A DNA stretch of 64,000 nucleotides, from assembly GCF_030504545.1 (NCBI RefSeq), contig NZ_JAUKWP010000001.1, positions 460,475 to 524,474 of the forward strand. The letters are read 5' to 3'. The notes beneath the pieces are model-generated. The model was not told the origin of the DNA. It did no database searches and saw only the letters and a list, made by a program, of their open reading frames with translations. Positions 16,485-24,878 of this stretch are shown here, one piece after another (positions within the stretch are counted from its first letter, which is position 1; every line of letters starts with the position of its first letter). A program made the translations under genes and the position numbers. Origin of the DNA: Lactobacillus sp. YT155 (GTDB taxonomy: Bacteria; Bacillota; Bacilli; Lactobacillales; Lactobacillaceae).

Positions 16485-17828
16485 ATGGAAAATAAAATCG
16501 AGTCAAAAAAAACTGCTCCGATTGTTTATTTATTTGCCATCTTAGGTGGCTTTGCAGGATTGTTGTATGGATATGATTCTGGAGCTATTTCGCTGGCGTT
16601 ACCTTCTATTACTAAACAATTTGGATTAGATGCTGGTCAAAGAGGAATGGTAGTAAGTTTCCTATTATTTGGAGCTTTACCATCAATTGTTGTGTTTACC
16701 ATCTTGGAAAAAAGGATTGAACGTAGAAACGTTCTTATACTAGGCGGAGTGATCTTTATTATCGGTAGTATTCTTTCTGCGATTTCAACTTCGACGGGAT
16801 TCTTGATGTTCTCAAGACTCGTGTTAGGTGTTGCAGCTGGAATTGCCAATATGTACGGATTGATTTATCTTTCTGAATTAGCTCCGGCACATATTAGAGG
16901 GTTAATGTCTTCTTTGTATCAACTAAGTGTTAACATAGGAATTCTATGTGCGTACGTTGTAGGTGCATATAATTTGCCTACTGACGACTGGAGATGGACG
17001 CTTGGTCTAGGAATAGTTCCGGCTGCAATTTTTACCGTTGGTATGTTAATTAGCCCTCAAAGTCCTAGATGGCTATTGCGTGATGGAAATGAAAAAAAAG
17101 CCCGGCTTATACTTATGAAAACTAGAACTTCAAAAGAAGAAGTTGAGGCTGAAATTGTTGATATTAATGATGGGTTAAAAAAACAAGAAGCAGGATTGAA
17201 AGAGTTGTTTGGGAAATTTAAACCTGCTATGACAATGTTGTTTATTCTTACATTTTTGCAGGTATTTACAGGAATAAATGCAGCTGTATATTATGCTCCA
17301 GAAATTTTCCATAACTTAGGAATGCCAAATTCTAGTATAATTGCTGATTTTGGAGTTGGTAGTGCCCTTGTTGTATCAACATTAATTTCTTTACCTTTCA
17401 TTGATCGAATGGGGAGAAAAAAACTATTGGAGATAAGTTTAGCGGGACAAGCAGTTCCAGCTGTAGTGCTTTGTCTATGGTCAACTAATGCCACCGTGGC
17501 TATTGTTGCAATCTTTCTATATGTATTTATGTTTGGTTTTGGTTTAGGACCAGTATTTTGGTCCTACGTGCCGGAAATTTTACCCCTCAAAGCAAGAGCT
17601 ATGGGGATGGGTGTAATAACTTTTACACAGTACTTGTTGAATGCAGTCTTATCTTTAATATTCCCAGTAATACTTGAAATGATGGGAATAAATGTTTTCT
17701 ATATTTTTGCACTACTATCACTATTAGGAGCATGGTATATTCATGAATTTGTGCTAGAAACAAAAGGAAGAACTTTAGAGGATATAGAAAAATACTGGAT
17801 AGAAAAGGCGGATAAGAAAAATGCTTAA
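16485..17828 (+). CDS. MFS sugar porter (SP family), probable fucose-module importer
   Basis: 447 residues with twelve predicted membrane segments. Sugar-porter marks: 'GYDSGAIS' in TM1, 'RWTLGLGIVPAAIF', 'PQSPRWLL', 'FTGINAAVYYAPEIF' and the C-terminal 'ETKGRTLEDIE'. It imports a sugar, probably with protons. E. coli uses an unrelated FHS-family FucP for L-fucose, so this would be a replacement (inference from the operon). ATG 16485 is preferred over the in-frame TTG at 16479 because AAGGAG at 16472-16477 is then correctly spaced. The cytoplasmic loop-2 Arg motif is unusual ('EKRIERRN'). Confidence 0.87.
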   Translation: MENKIESKKTAPIVYLFAILGGFAGLLYGYDSGAISLALPSITKQFGLDAGQRGMVVSFLLFGALPSIVVFTILEKRIERRNVLILGGVIFIIGSILSAISTSTGFLMFSRLVLGVAAGIANMYGLIYLSELAPAHIRGLMSSLYQLSVNIGILCAYVVGAYNLPTDDWRWTLGLGIVPAAIFTVGMLISPQSPRWLLRDGNEKKARLILMKTRTSKEEVEAEIVDINDGLKKQEAGLKELFGKFKPAMTMLFILTFLQVFTGINAAVYYAPEIFHNLGMPNSSIIADFGVGSALVVSTLISLPFIDRMGRKKLLEISLAGQAVPAVVLCLWSTNATVAIVAIFLYVFMFGFGLGPVFWSYVPEILPLKARAMGMGVITFTQYLLNAVLSLIFPVILEMMGINVFYIFALLSLLGAWYIHEFVLETKGRTLEDIEKYWIEKADKKNA

Positions 17829-18246
17829 TAAAATTCCCAAAGTATTGTCTCCGGAAATTGTTAAATTTCTTATGGAAATGGGTCATGGAGATGAGGTTCT
17901 AATATGTGATGCAAACTATCCCGCAAAGACAAACGGAAATATTGTTTTAAGAGCGGATGGTGTCAGCTCAGTAGAACTTTTGAAAGGTGTTTTGGAGGTA
18001 TTGCCCTTAGACGGCTATTCAGATTATCAAGGAATTCTTATGGAGGTTGTTCCAGGTGATCCACCAGCGCCAGAAGTGTGGAAAGAGTATGAAGAAACGA
18101 TAGTAAAATCGTTCCCTAACGCTAAAATTAAAAAAATTGAAAGACAAAAATTTTATGATTATTCTAAAACCTGTCTTGGAATAATACAGTCAGGAGAAGA
18201 AAGGTTATACGGGAACTTGATCATAAGAAAAGGTGTAGTGAAATAA
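17821..18246 (+). CDS. fucU: L-fucose mutarotase, RbsD/FucU family
   Basis: 141 residues, normal for FucU. The N-terminal block 'LSPEIVKFLMEMGHGDEVLICDANYPA' contains the family His and Asp, and 'RLYGNLIIRKGVV' closes the protein. It interconverts alpha and beta anomers of L-fucose to feed FucI. It overlaps the porter gene by eight bases, indicating translational coupling, and is the last gene of the fucose operon before a terminator. Confidence 0.93.
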   Translation: MLNKIPKVLSPEIVKFLMEMGHGDEVLICDANYPAKTNGNIVLRADGVSSVELLKGVLEVLPLDGYSDYQGILMEVVPGDPPAPEVWKEYEETIVKSFPNAKIKKIERQKFYDYSKTCLGIIQSGEERLYGNLIIRKGVVK

Positions 18247-18254
18247 ATATTTAA

Positions 18255-18299
18255 TACAAAAAAGGTCGCTCATTAATACTAAGAGCGACCTTTTTTGTA
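18255..18299. terminator. Bidirectional terminator after fucU
   Basis: TACAAAAAAGGTCGCT (18255-18270) pairs with AGCGACCTTTTTTGTA (18284-18299). The long stem has T and A tracts on both sides and serves the convergent cutC gene too. Confidence 0.9.
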
Positions 18300-18926
18300 T
18301 TAAACTATGTGCGTTCCGTGTGCCTGCTGGGATCCAATTAGGTTACATATTTGATTTACATTGTGCGAGTTAATGCCACCACCTGGTAGAATTTCAAGAG
18401 TATTGTTTGACATGGAAATCATTTCTCTAAGATAGTCTATATCCAAATTTCCTGAATAAGGTGTTCCATGGGAAAGAATTCTATTAAATCTTAAATTATT
18501 AAGCTGTTCCATCGCCTTTTTATGGTGCTTTCTATCAATTTCGTCAAAAGCCATATGAAACACCAGTTCTTTATTTTTTATATTCTTTGTCAAAAAATCT
18601 ATAGAATTAAAATCTAATTCATGATTTTCAGAAATTACGCCAAGGGCGAAACCATCTACATTAATGGATGATAAAAAATTAATATCTTCTTTCATTACGT
18701 CCAGTTCGTTTTTGGAGTAAACAAAGTTACCTCCACGAGGGCGAATCATGGCAATTACTTTCACATTTTTGCTATGACAATAATCAACTGCCATTTTAGC
18801 GGTACCGATTGCGGGAGTTGTGCCACCTTCTGCTAAGTTAGAATTAAGTTCAATTCTGTTAGCTCCTGAATCAACAGCGGTTTTTAAAGCTTCAAAATCT
18901 GCAACACATGCTTCTTTTAAGATCAT
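18300..18926 (-). CDS. cutC: CutC-family TIM-barrel protein
   Basis: 208 residues with the CutC signatures 'ANRIELNSNLAEGGTTPAIG', 'VIAMIRPRGGNFVYS', 'GFALGVI', 'FHMAFDEI' and 'RILSHG'. CutC was first tied to copper homeostasis, but that role is disputed and the true activity is unknown. Here it is the last gene of a GntR-PatB-CutC unit that diverges from a mannose-family PTS, which hints at a sugar- or amino-sugar-related enzyme rather than a copper protein (inference). It starts four bases after the upstream PatB-type gene ends. Confidence 0.9.
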   Translation of the reverse strand: MILKEACVADFEALKTAVDSGANRIELNSNLAEGGTTPAIGTAKMAVDYCHSKNVKVIAMIRPRGGNFVYSKNELDVMKEDINFLSSINVDGFALGVISENHELDFNSIDFLTKNIKNKELVFHMAFDEIDRKHHKKAMEQLNNLRFNRILSHGTPYSGNLDIDYLREMISMSNNTLEILPGGGINSHNVNQICNLIGSQQAHGTHIV

Positions 18927-18930
18927 TTTA

Positions 18931-20082
18931 CTACTCCTTAAGAATTGAATTTAGAATATCAATTGAAGTTAAAATGTTAGATTTTTGAGTACCTATATTT
19001 ATTCTAAAGAATCCCTTTCCATTTTCTCCAAAGTCAATTCCGAGTTGAATACCAAGACCTGCTTGAACACACTTATCATAAAAATAGTTATCGTTTTCAA
19101 ACTGATCTGGAATTTTTATGAATAGTAAGAAAGTACTTTGTGAGGGGAGTATTTTATATTCACTATTTAATAAATCATGATAGATTTTTATGTTATTAAG
19201 TAAATATTTTTTTAAATCATTAACATAATTCAGTCCATTTGAATAAGCTGAAATTGAAGCTTGAATTGCAATTGTATTCATTTTAGGATAACTAAATTTG
19301 TCCCTTTGTCCGAGGAAACTCTGTTGTAGATTATCGTTTGAAAATATAACAAAACTAGATTTTAATCCAGCAATATTAAATGTTTTGGTTGGTCCAGATA
19401 AAACTGCCATATTTACCTTTTTTGAGAAGAAGTTAACTAAAGAAACGAAATTATTATTGAAAACTAAATCACTGTGAATCTCATCGCTAATAATTGGAAG
19501 ATTGTATTTTTCAGCTAGATTGACTATACTCTGCAATTCGCTTCTAGACCAGACCTTTCCACCTGGATTATGAGGATTGCACAGTAGAAGAAGTTTAGGA
19601 TTTTTACTAATAATTAACTTCTCTAATTCTGTAAAATTAATTTTAAAAGTGTTCTTAAAATCGTAAGTTAGATTATAGAACATAGGTTTTCTGTCTGTTT
19701 TTTCAACTGTTTTAAAAAACGGGAAGTATATTGGATTAAAAATAAGAACATTGTCATTTGGTTTGGTAAGAATTCTTATTAATATATTCATTGAAGACAT
19801 AACGGTTGAATTATCAATAATAGGGAAATGTGAAATGTCGTCATTGTGATATTTTAAATACCATTTATTAATTGACTTAAAAAAATCATCTGGAACATAG
19901 CTGTATCCAATGGGTGAGGATTTTATTCGCTTTATGAGATCATTGATAATTGTTTGATCAGTCATAAAGTCAGTGTCGGCGACCCACATCGGCAAAACTG
20001 GGGCACCAAAGTATTGCATTCGTAGGTCCCATTTTTCACAATTTGTATTTTCTCTGTCTACAGGATTGTTAAAATTAATCAT
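18931..20082 (-). CDS. PatB/MalY-type PLP-dependent C-S lyase or aminotransferase
   Basis: 383 residues of the fold type I PLP family. The N terminus 'KWDLRMQYFGAPVLPMWVADTDF' and the motif 'LLCNPHNPGGKVWSRSEL' are typical of MalY/PatB. The PLP lysine lies in 'LSGPTKTFNIAGLKSS'. Characterised members cleave cystathionine or other C-S bonds; MalY also moonlights as a regulator. It overlaps the upstream GntR gene by eight bases and precedes cutC. The link to a PTS operon suggests a sulfur- or amine-containing sugar conjugate, but this is speculative. Confidence 0.85.
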   Translation of the reverse strand: MINFNNPVDRENTNCEKWDLRMQYFGAPVLPMWVADTDFMTDQTIINDLIKRIKSSPIGYSYVPDDFFKSINKWYLKYHNDDISHFPIIDNSTVMSSMNILIRILTKPNDNVLIFNPIYFPFFKTVEKTDRKPMFYNLTYDFKNTFKINFTELEKLIISKNPKLLLLCNPHNPGGKVWSRSELQSIVNLAEKYNLPIISDEIHSDLVFNNNFVSLVNFFSKKVNMAVLSGPTKTFNIAGLKSSFVIFSNDNLQQSFLGQRDKFSYPKMNTIAIQASISAYSNGLNYVNDLKKYLLNNIKIYHDLLNSEYKILPSQSTFLLFIKIPDQFENDNYFYDKCVQAGLGIQLGIDFGENGKGFFRINIGTQKSNILTSIDILNSILKE

Positions 20083-20791
20083 TTTTCAAACCATCCTTTA
20101 CTAATTTTTGCTTGAAGAATTCAGGTTTAGTGTAAGAAATGATGTATTCTAAAACGTTGTCAGAATAACCGTTAAAAGTGATGCGTTCATGCCGAACAAG
20201 AAAACTAGGATTAGAATATTCAAAATGATTTAAAACGAAGGAATCTGTAATTTTTTCAACCGTATTAATCTGTTGGTATGAAAGACGATAAGGATTAATA
20301 TCAAAGTCACTTTGAAATCTTTTATAAATGGATTCGTAATTATTTGGACTACTTAATTTTTCTTCTTTAATGAATTCAGATGGAATGTAAGAAATGAAGA
20401 GGTCCGAAATTGTACTACTTGTGGTTCTTGTGCGGACAATTTTATAATAAAAATCTTTACAATTTAACTTTTTTAAAATATTGGAATCATTCTCTTTAGA
20501 AATTGAAAGGACTTTGGAAGTCGTATTTGAGGTTGAAGTGGTTGCTAAATCGGAAACGCGCAATACTTCATCAAAATTATTTTTTGACCGGAATGAACCT
20601 TTTCCTCGAAACCTTTCTACTAACCCCATTTCAACAAGTTTATTTAAAACTCTGACTGAAGTAGTAGAACTTACTCCATATATTTCTTGAATATCAGCTT
20701 CACTATAAAATTTACTTCCTTTTTCAAAAAAATTGAGGGAGATTTTTTTAAGTAAGTCGTCCATTATTATTTGATATTTTGAATTTGCCAT
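20075..20791 (-). CDS. GntR-family regulator with UTRA-type sensor domain
   Basis: An N-terminal winged helix ('EADIQEIYGVSSTTSVRVLNKLVEMGLVERFRGKGSF') is followed by a UTRA-like ligand domain ending 'FNGYSDNVLEYIISYTKPEFF'. I start at ATG 20791 (238 residues), with GGAGGA 8 bases upstream; the in-frame ATG at 20824 overlaps an operator and lacks an RBS. Twin TTAA-type palindromes in the divergent spacer are its likely binding sites, controlling both the leftward cutC unit and the rightward PTS operon. Confidence 0.85.
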   Translation of the reverse strand: MANSKYQIIMDDLLKKISLNFFEKGSKFYSEADIQEIYGVSSTTSVRVLNKLVEMGLVERFRGKGSFRSKNNFDEVLRVSDLATTSTSNTTSKVLSISKENDSNILKKLNCKDFYYKIVRTRTTSSTISDLFISYIPSEFIKEEKLSSPNNYESIYKRFQSDFDINPYRLSYQQINTVEKITDSFVLNHFEYSNPSFLVRHERITFNGYSDNVLEYIISYTKPEFFKQKLVKDGLKND

Positions 20792-20823
20792 AGACAGTCC
20801 TCCACTATTTGATTTTAGCAACA

Positions 20824-20835
20824 TTAACGTGTTAA
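20824..20835. promoter_or_regulatory. GntR-type operator, copy 1
   Basis: TTAACGTGTTAA, a near-perfect 12-bp palindrome 33 bases upstream of the GntR start. It matches the element at 20902-20913 read on the other strand (TTAATGTGTTAA). Likely autoregulatory. Confidence 0.6.
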
Positions 20836-20848
20836 GTCAATCGTATTA

Positions 20849-20913
20849 TGAAAGCGCTTGCAATTATGGATACGAGGTGTTATATTCTTGTTGTTAACAA
20901 GTTAACACATTAA
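20849..20913 (+). promoter_or_regulatory. Promoter, cre box and operator 2 of the mannose-family PTS operon
   Basis: TTGCAA (20858-20863), a 17-base spacer and TATATT (20881-20886) form the promoter. The cre box TGAAAGCGCTTGCA (20849-20862) overlaps the -35 element. Downstream lie GTTAACAAGTTAAC (20893-20906) and TTAACACATTAA (20902-20913), placed to block early transcription. Layout implies CcpA plus GntR control. Confidence 0.72.
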
Positions 20914-20932
20914 CTTAGAAGGAGGGTTCAAT

Positions 20933-21337
20933 TTGAATTATATAGTCTGTTCACACGGTGATTATGCTAAAGCTAGTATTGAAAGTTGTGAAATGATTAC
21001 TGGTGAGTTAAAGAATTTTTATGCTTATTCTTTTGATGGTGATAAAAATATTGAAAATGTATCGAAAGATTTTTTGGAAATTATTAGAAATAATCATTTG
21101 AAATTTGAGGAAACAATTTTTCTAACGGATTTAAAATCAGGAACTCCAAATAATGCTGCAGTTTATATTGCTAATCAATATGCTATAGCAGGTATATATA
21201 CGGGGACTTCTCTTAGCGATTTAGTGTTTATTGCTATGGGAGAAAATGTTGATTCAGTGTTCGAGCTTAAAGCTGAAAATACTGGAAAGATAAATCTATT
21301 AAATTTATCTGAAGAAGAGGAAGAGGAGGAAGAATAA
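20933..21337 (+). CDS. PTS EIIA component, mannose family
   Basis: 134 residues. The phosphorylated His is H8 in 'VCSHGDYAKA', and 'LTDLKSGTPNNAA' is the conserved second motif. The start is TTG at 20933, 6 bases after the RBS AAGGAGGG. Oddity: the protein ends in eight consecutive Glu residues, and the GA-rich codons for them double as the RBS of the following IIB gene. First gene of a IIA-IIB-IIC-IID operon. Confidence 0.88.
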   Translation: MNYIVCSHGDYAKASIESCEMITGELKNFYAYSFDGDKNIENVSKDFLEIIRNNHLKFEETIFLTDLKSGTPNNAAVYIANQYAIAGIYTGTSLSDLVFIAMGENVDSVFELKAENTGKINLLNLSEEEEEEEE

Positions 21338-21339
21338 CT

Positions 21340-21834
21340 ATGTCGCAAGAATCGCTAGGAATAAAAAATATCAGAATTGACGAAAGATTGATACACGGAC
21401 AAGTTGCTACTATGTGGACCAACAGTTTAAAGGCAACTCGAATAATGGTTGTAGATGATGAAGTTGTCAAAAATGATATTGAGAAGATGGCTCTTAAGAC
21501 GGCTGTTCCTTCTGGGATAAAACTTAGTATTTTAACTGCAAAAGGTGCAGCTGAGCGAATTATGAATGGAAACTATGAAGAGCAAAGAGTTTTCTTACTT
21601 ACTAAATCTCCGAAGCCACTTGTCGATCTTGTAAAAAATGGTGTACCGATTGAAAAAGTTAATGTGGGAAATATGTCTTCAAAAGAGAATTCGAAACAAG
21701 TTAAAAAGTCAGTTAGTGTAACACCGAGTGATATTGATAATTTTAAAATTTTGGATGAAGCTGGAGTGGAATTGGTAGCTCAAATGGTGCCAACCGAAGA
21801 TCCGGTTAACTTTATGAAATTAATGGAGGAATAG
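21340..21834 (+). CDS. PTS EIIB component, mannose family
   Basis: 164 residues with the signature 'NIRIDERLIHGQVATMW', whose His is the phospho-acceptor, and 'VNVGNMSSKENSKQV' further on. It transfers phosphate from IIA to the sugar entering through IIC/IID. It begins two bases after the IIA stop. Confidence 0.92.
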   Translation: MSQESLGIKNIRIDERLIHGQVATMWTNSLKATRIMVVDDEVVKNDIEKMALKTAVPSGIKLSILTAKGAAERIMNGNYEEQRVFLLTKSPKPLVDLVKNGVPIEKVNVGNMSSKENSKQVKKSVSVTPSDIDNFKILDEAGVELVAQMVPTEDPVNFMKLMEE

Positions 21835-21836
21835 AC

Positions 21837-22637
21837 ATGCATATAGAAGTTTGGCAGATCATATTATTAACTTTGCTAGCGTTTTGGATGATTATTGACC
21901 AATTAACAGTTGTTGTATTAGGTAATTATCCTTTATTAGTTGGACTTGTTGCTGGAATTATCATGGGTGATATTAAAACGGGTCTTGCAGTTGGTGGTAC
22001 CTTGCAATTAATGGTTCTAGGTGTTGGTACATACGGTGGTGCCAGTGTTCCTGATTTTTTGACCGGGGCGGTAGTTGGAACTGCTTTTGCTGTCGCTAGT
22101 GGCAAAGGATTAGACTTTGCGATTGGATTAGCTGTGCCTGTTGGATTATTGATGGTTCAGCTTGACGTTTTAGCACGATTTACTAATACGTTTTTCCTAC
22201 ATCGTGTAGATAAAAATATTAATTTAAATAATACCAAGGGTGTTGAAAGAAATATTATTTATGGAGCATTACCTTGGGGATTGTCCCGCGCAATTCCTGT
22301 TCTTTTAATGCTAACTCTCGGTAGCAAAGTGGTTGATGTAATTATTAATAAAATGCCAGAATGGTTGACTGATGGATTAAAAGTTGCTGGTGGTGTATTA
22401 CCAGTTGTAGGTATTGCTATTTTATTGAGATACTTGCCAACCAAAAAATTCTTTTCATATTTAATTGTTGGTTTTGTATTGGCAGCATATATAAAAGTTC
22501 CGATGTTAGGAGTTGCCTTAATTGGGCTTGCAATGGGGCTTGTTTATTACAATAGTAGAAAAGATGGTGTTAAAGGTACTGTGGCTGTAGGATCTGAAAG
22601 TGAGGTAGCGACTGATGATGACGAATACGAAGATTAG
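21837..22637 (+). CDS. PTS EIIC component, mannose family
   Basis: 266 residues, a hydrophobic permease subunit with 'PLLVGLVAGIIMGDIKTGLAVGGTLQLMVLGVGTYGGASVPD' arranged as in mannose-family IIC proteins. It forms the channel with IID. The C-terminal tail is acidic (ATDDDEYED). It starts two bases after IIB and overlaps IID by 23 bases. Confidence 0.92.
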   Translation: MHIEVWQIILLTLLAFWMIIDQLTVVVLGNYPLLVGLVAGIIMGDIKTGLAVGGTLQLMVLGVGTYGGASVPDFLTGAVVGTAFAVASGKGLDFAIGLAVPVGLLMVQLDVLARFTNTFFLHRVDKNINLNNTKGVERNIIYGALPWGLSRAIPVLLMLTLGSKVVDVIINKMPEWLTDGLKVAGGVLPVVGIAILLRYLPTKKFFSYLIVGFVLAAYIKVPMLGVALIGLAMGLVYYNSRKDGVKGTVAVGSESEVATDDDEYED

Positions 22638-23421
22638 TAAAGAAAAAGCAAAAGAATTACATAGAGCTAACAGAAGATGGCTTTGGGGTAGTCAAATTTG
22701 CTGGAATTATGAACGAATGATGTCTACAGGATTTTTATATGCTGTTTTACCAACTTTACAAAAATTATATAAAGATCAAGAACTCGTGGATATGATGAAT
22801 GTTCATAACCAATTTTTTAATACTAACCCATTTGTTGGGCCATTAATTGTTGGTATGGATATTGCTATTGAAGAAAAAGAAGGTAGTAAGGCAAAAGAAA
22901 CAGTTGCTGGATTAAAAACTGGACTTATGGGTCCCTTTGCAGGAATCGGAGATACTCTGTTCGGAGTTATTTTACCAACGATTCTAGGATCGATTGGGGC
23001 CTATATGGCGCTTAAAGGGAATGTAACCGGTGCAGTACTCTGGATTTTAGTAAATTTCGCAGTTATTTTTATCCGTTACCCACTGTTAAGACTAGGGTAT
23101 CAACAAGGAGCGAAATTGGTTAATGAGTATGGTGAGAGACTAAACCTTTTAACCGATTCGGCTATTCTTCTAGGAATGACGGTGGTTGGAGCGCTAATAC
23201 CAACTGTAGTCAATGCTACTGTCCCCTTTGTTTATCATTCAGGAAAAGTAACTTTAAAAATGCAATCAATGCTAGATCAAATCATGCCTAGTTTAGTTCC
23301 GGCATTGTTAGTATTTTTAGTTTATTGGTTATTAGGAAAACCAAAAGTTACATCAACAAAAATGATTCTGTTTGTTTTAGTTCTTTCAATTGTATTGAGT
23401 GCATTTAAAATTTTAGGATAG
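22615..23421 (+). CDS. PTS EIID component, mannose family
   Basis: 268 residues. Family marks are 'RRWLWGSQICWNYERMMSTGFLYAVLP' near the N terminus and 'GLKTGLMGPFAGIGDTLFGVILPTI' in the middle, with membrane segments in the second half. It pairs with IIC. The start at 22615 (or the adjacent ATG at 22618) lies inside the end of the IIC gene; a 23-base overlap is usual for coupled PTS genes. Confidence 0.92.
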   Translation: MMTNTKISKEKAKELHRANRRWLWGSQICWNYERMMSTGFLYAVLPTLQKLYKDQELVDMMNVHNQFFNTNPFVGPLIVGMDIAIEEKEGSKAKETVAGLKTGLMGPFAGIGDTLFGVILPTILGSIGAYMALKGNVTGAVLWILVNFAVIFIRYPLLRLGYQQGAKLVNEYGERLNLLTDSAILLGMTVVGALIPTVVNATVPFVYHSGKVTLKMQSMLDQIMPSLVPALLVFLVYWLLGKPKVTSTKMILFVLVLSIVLSAFKILG

Positions 23422-23433
23422 AGGAAATTACTT

Positions 23434-24135
23434 ATGTTGAAGTTTTTTAAAAAAATCGAACAATTATCAAAAGTTTTAGAAGAAAAAGAAGCAGGTCATA
23501 TTCATGATGCTGCTAAAATTGTGGCAGATGGAATTATGAATGGAGGAATTACCCAAGCATTTGGTAGTGGACATTCATATGCTGCTGCGATTGAAGTGAG
23601 TGGCCGTGCTGGCGGATTAATACCTTCGAAAGTGATTAATGACCCAGCTGGTGGGTATTACGAGCAGTATGAAGGAGTTGGAACTCATCTAATGCATAGG
23701 GTTAAGCTTGATAAAAATGATGTACTGTTCCTGATATCTAATTCGGGAAGAAATCCGATGATTTTAGAAATTGCAGAAATTGCCAAAAAAGTAGGATGTA
23801 AAATAATTGTTGTTACTGCTTTGGAATCTTCTAAGGAGTCAACTTCTAGATCATCACTAGGAACTTTATTGTATCAATATGGTGATGTTGTTTTAGATAA
23901 TCATTCTGAATTTGGAGACGCTGCACTTTCTGTTGATGGTTTAGACACAAAAGTTTGTGGAACCTCTTCAGCTGCGGCTGTTTTACTACTTCAACAGGTT
24001 ATATATGAAGCCGTTGAAATAATGGTAAGTAAAGGATTCAACCCGCCAGTATACAAGAGTGCGAATATTGATGGAGGACCAGAGTTTAACGAAGCTCTTG
24101 AAGATAAATATGCTGATCGGATTTTTCATATATAA
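23434..24135 (+). CDS. SIS-domain phosphosugar-binding protein
   Basis: 233 residues with one SIS domain: the sugar-phosphate loop '[19 protein letters not shown]' near residue 40-58, '[16 protein letters not shown]', and '[12 protein letters not shown]'. SIS domains isomerise, deaminate or de-conjugate sugar phosphates. This short single-domain form resembles UPF0309-type proteins of unknown activity. Following a complete mannose-family PTS, it probably handles the imported 6-phosphate. RBS GAGGAAA lies upstream. It overlaps the next gene by one base. Confidence 0.85.
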   Translation: MLKFFKKIEQLSKVLEEKEAGHIHDAAKIVADGIMNGGITQAFGSGHSYAAAIEVSGRAGGLIPSKVINDPAGGYYEQYEGVGTHLMHRVKLDKNDVLFLISNSGRNPMILEIAEIAKKVGCKIIVVTALESSKESTSRSSLGTLLYQYGDVVLDNHSEFGDAALSVDGLDTKVCGTSSAAAVLLLQQVIYEAVEIMVSKGFNPPVYKSANIDGGPEFNEALEDKYADRIFHI

Positions 24136-24734
24136 TGGATGTATTTTTGATAAGACATGGAAGAACTGAGTTTAACGGTAGAGAATTATTTCAAGGTGGA
24201 GGCACCAATTCTAATCTAAACGAGATAGGGAAAGAACAAGCTCGATTATCTTCAGAACAAATTAAAAAAGCTTTGCCGGATAAATATGAAGTGATTTGTA
24301 GTCCTCTTATAAGAACTAGCCAGACATTGGAATTACTGAACTTGGATGCAACTAGTATAGTTTTTGATGATAGATTAAAAGAAATAAATTTTGGTATTTG
24401 GGAAGGAAAATCTTTAAAAGAGGTAAAAGAAAAATTTCCTAAAGAAGTTAAAGACTATTATAATGATGAACTTAATGTGAGCATTCCTGAAGGTGAGTCA
24501 ATTTTTATTGTGGTTAATCGAGTAGAGGAATTATTAAAAGAATTAGCCTTAAGGAATATTAAGAATGTTGTTCTGATAACGCATGGAAACATTATTTCAT
24601 TGATGTTAAGCAAATTAATGATCTCTAATGAGTTTGAAAGAGTTTTTAAAGTTCCTGATAACGTTTCGTTAAGCAAAATCGAATACTCAAATAAAAAAAT
24701 AACGCTAGATTTTTTTAACAGAGTCTATTATTAA
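24135..24734 (+). CDS. Histidine phosphatase family protein (phosphoglycerate mutase-like)
   Basis: 199 residues. The catalytic 'LIRHGRTEFNG' carries the phospho-His H8, 'CSPLIRTSQT' supplies the second Arg, and 'LITHGNIISLML' the second His. Likely a small-molecule phosphatase rather than a glycolytic mutase. It is coupled to the SIS gene (TAATG overlap) and is last in the PTS operon, so it may dephosphorylate a pathway intermediate or a toxic sugar phosphate (inference). Confidence 0.87.
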   Translation: MDVFLIRHGRTEFNGRELFQGGGTNSNLNEIGKEQARLSSEQIKKALPDKYEVICSPLIRTSQTLELLNLDATSIVFDDRLKEINFGIWEGKSLKEVKEKFPKEVKDYYNDELNVSIPEGESIFIVVNRVEELLKELALRNIKNVVLITHGNIISLMLSKLMISNEFERVFKVPDNVSLSKIEYSNKKITLDFFNRVYY

Positions 24735-24760
24735 AAGTGACCCGGAAGGGTCGCTTTTTT
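24733..24760 (+). terminator. Terminator after the mannose-family PTS operon
   Basis: AAAAGTGACCC (24733-24743), loop GGAA, then GGGTCGCTTTT ending in a T run at 24760. One C/A mismatch-type pair lies in an otherwise clean stem. Confidence 0.85.
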
Positions 24761-24790
24761 TAGCGAAATTAAGTAAGTTAATTAAAACTA

Positions 24791-24819
24791 TTGACTTAAG
24801 TAAGTTTAGAGAATATTAT
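24791..24819 (+). promoter_or_regulatory. Promoter of the yhf-type operon
   Basis: TTGACT (24791-24796), a 17-base spacer and TATTAT (24814-24819). Near-consensus sigma-A promoter, start site near 24826, leaving about 53 bases of leader with a cre box and a palindrome. Confidence 0.8.
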
Positions 24820-24831
24820 GAAATTAAAGCG

Positions 24832-24845
24832 TGAAAGCGCTTTAA
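24832..24845 (+). promoter_or_regulatory. cre box downstream of the yhf promoter
   Basis: TGAAAGCGCTTTAA differs from the cre consensus only in the penultimate base. It lies just past the start site, a position typical of CcpA roadblock repression. Confidence 0.75.
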
Positions 24846-24865
24846 TATACAAAATTTTGTATATT
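24844..24865. promoter_or_regulatory. Perfect 22-bp palindrome, probable YhfZ operator
   Basis: Half-site AATATACAAAA followed immediately by its exact reverse complement. It overlaps the cre box by two bases and ends just before the yhfZ RBS (GGAGG at 24867-24871). A near-copy recurs at 26546-26567. The YhfZ-like regulator encoded next is the natural candidate to bind it. Confidence 0.7.
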
Positions 24866-24878
24866 TGGAGGTTTTCTT

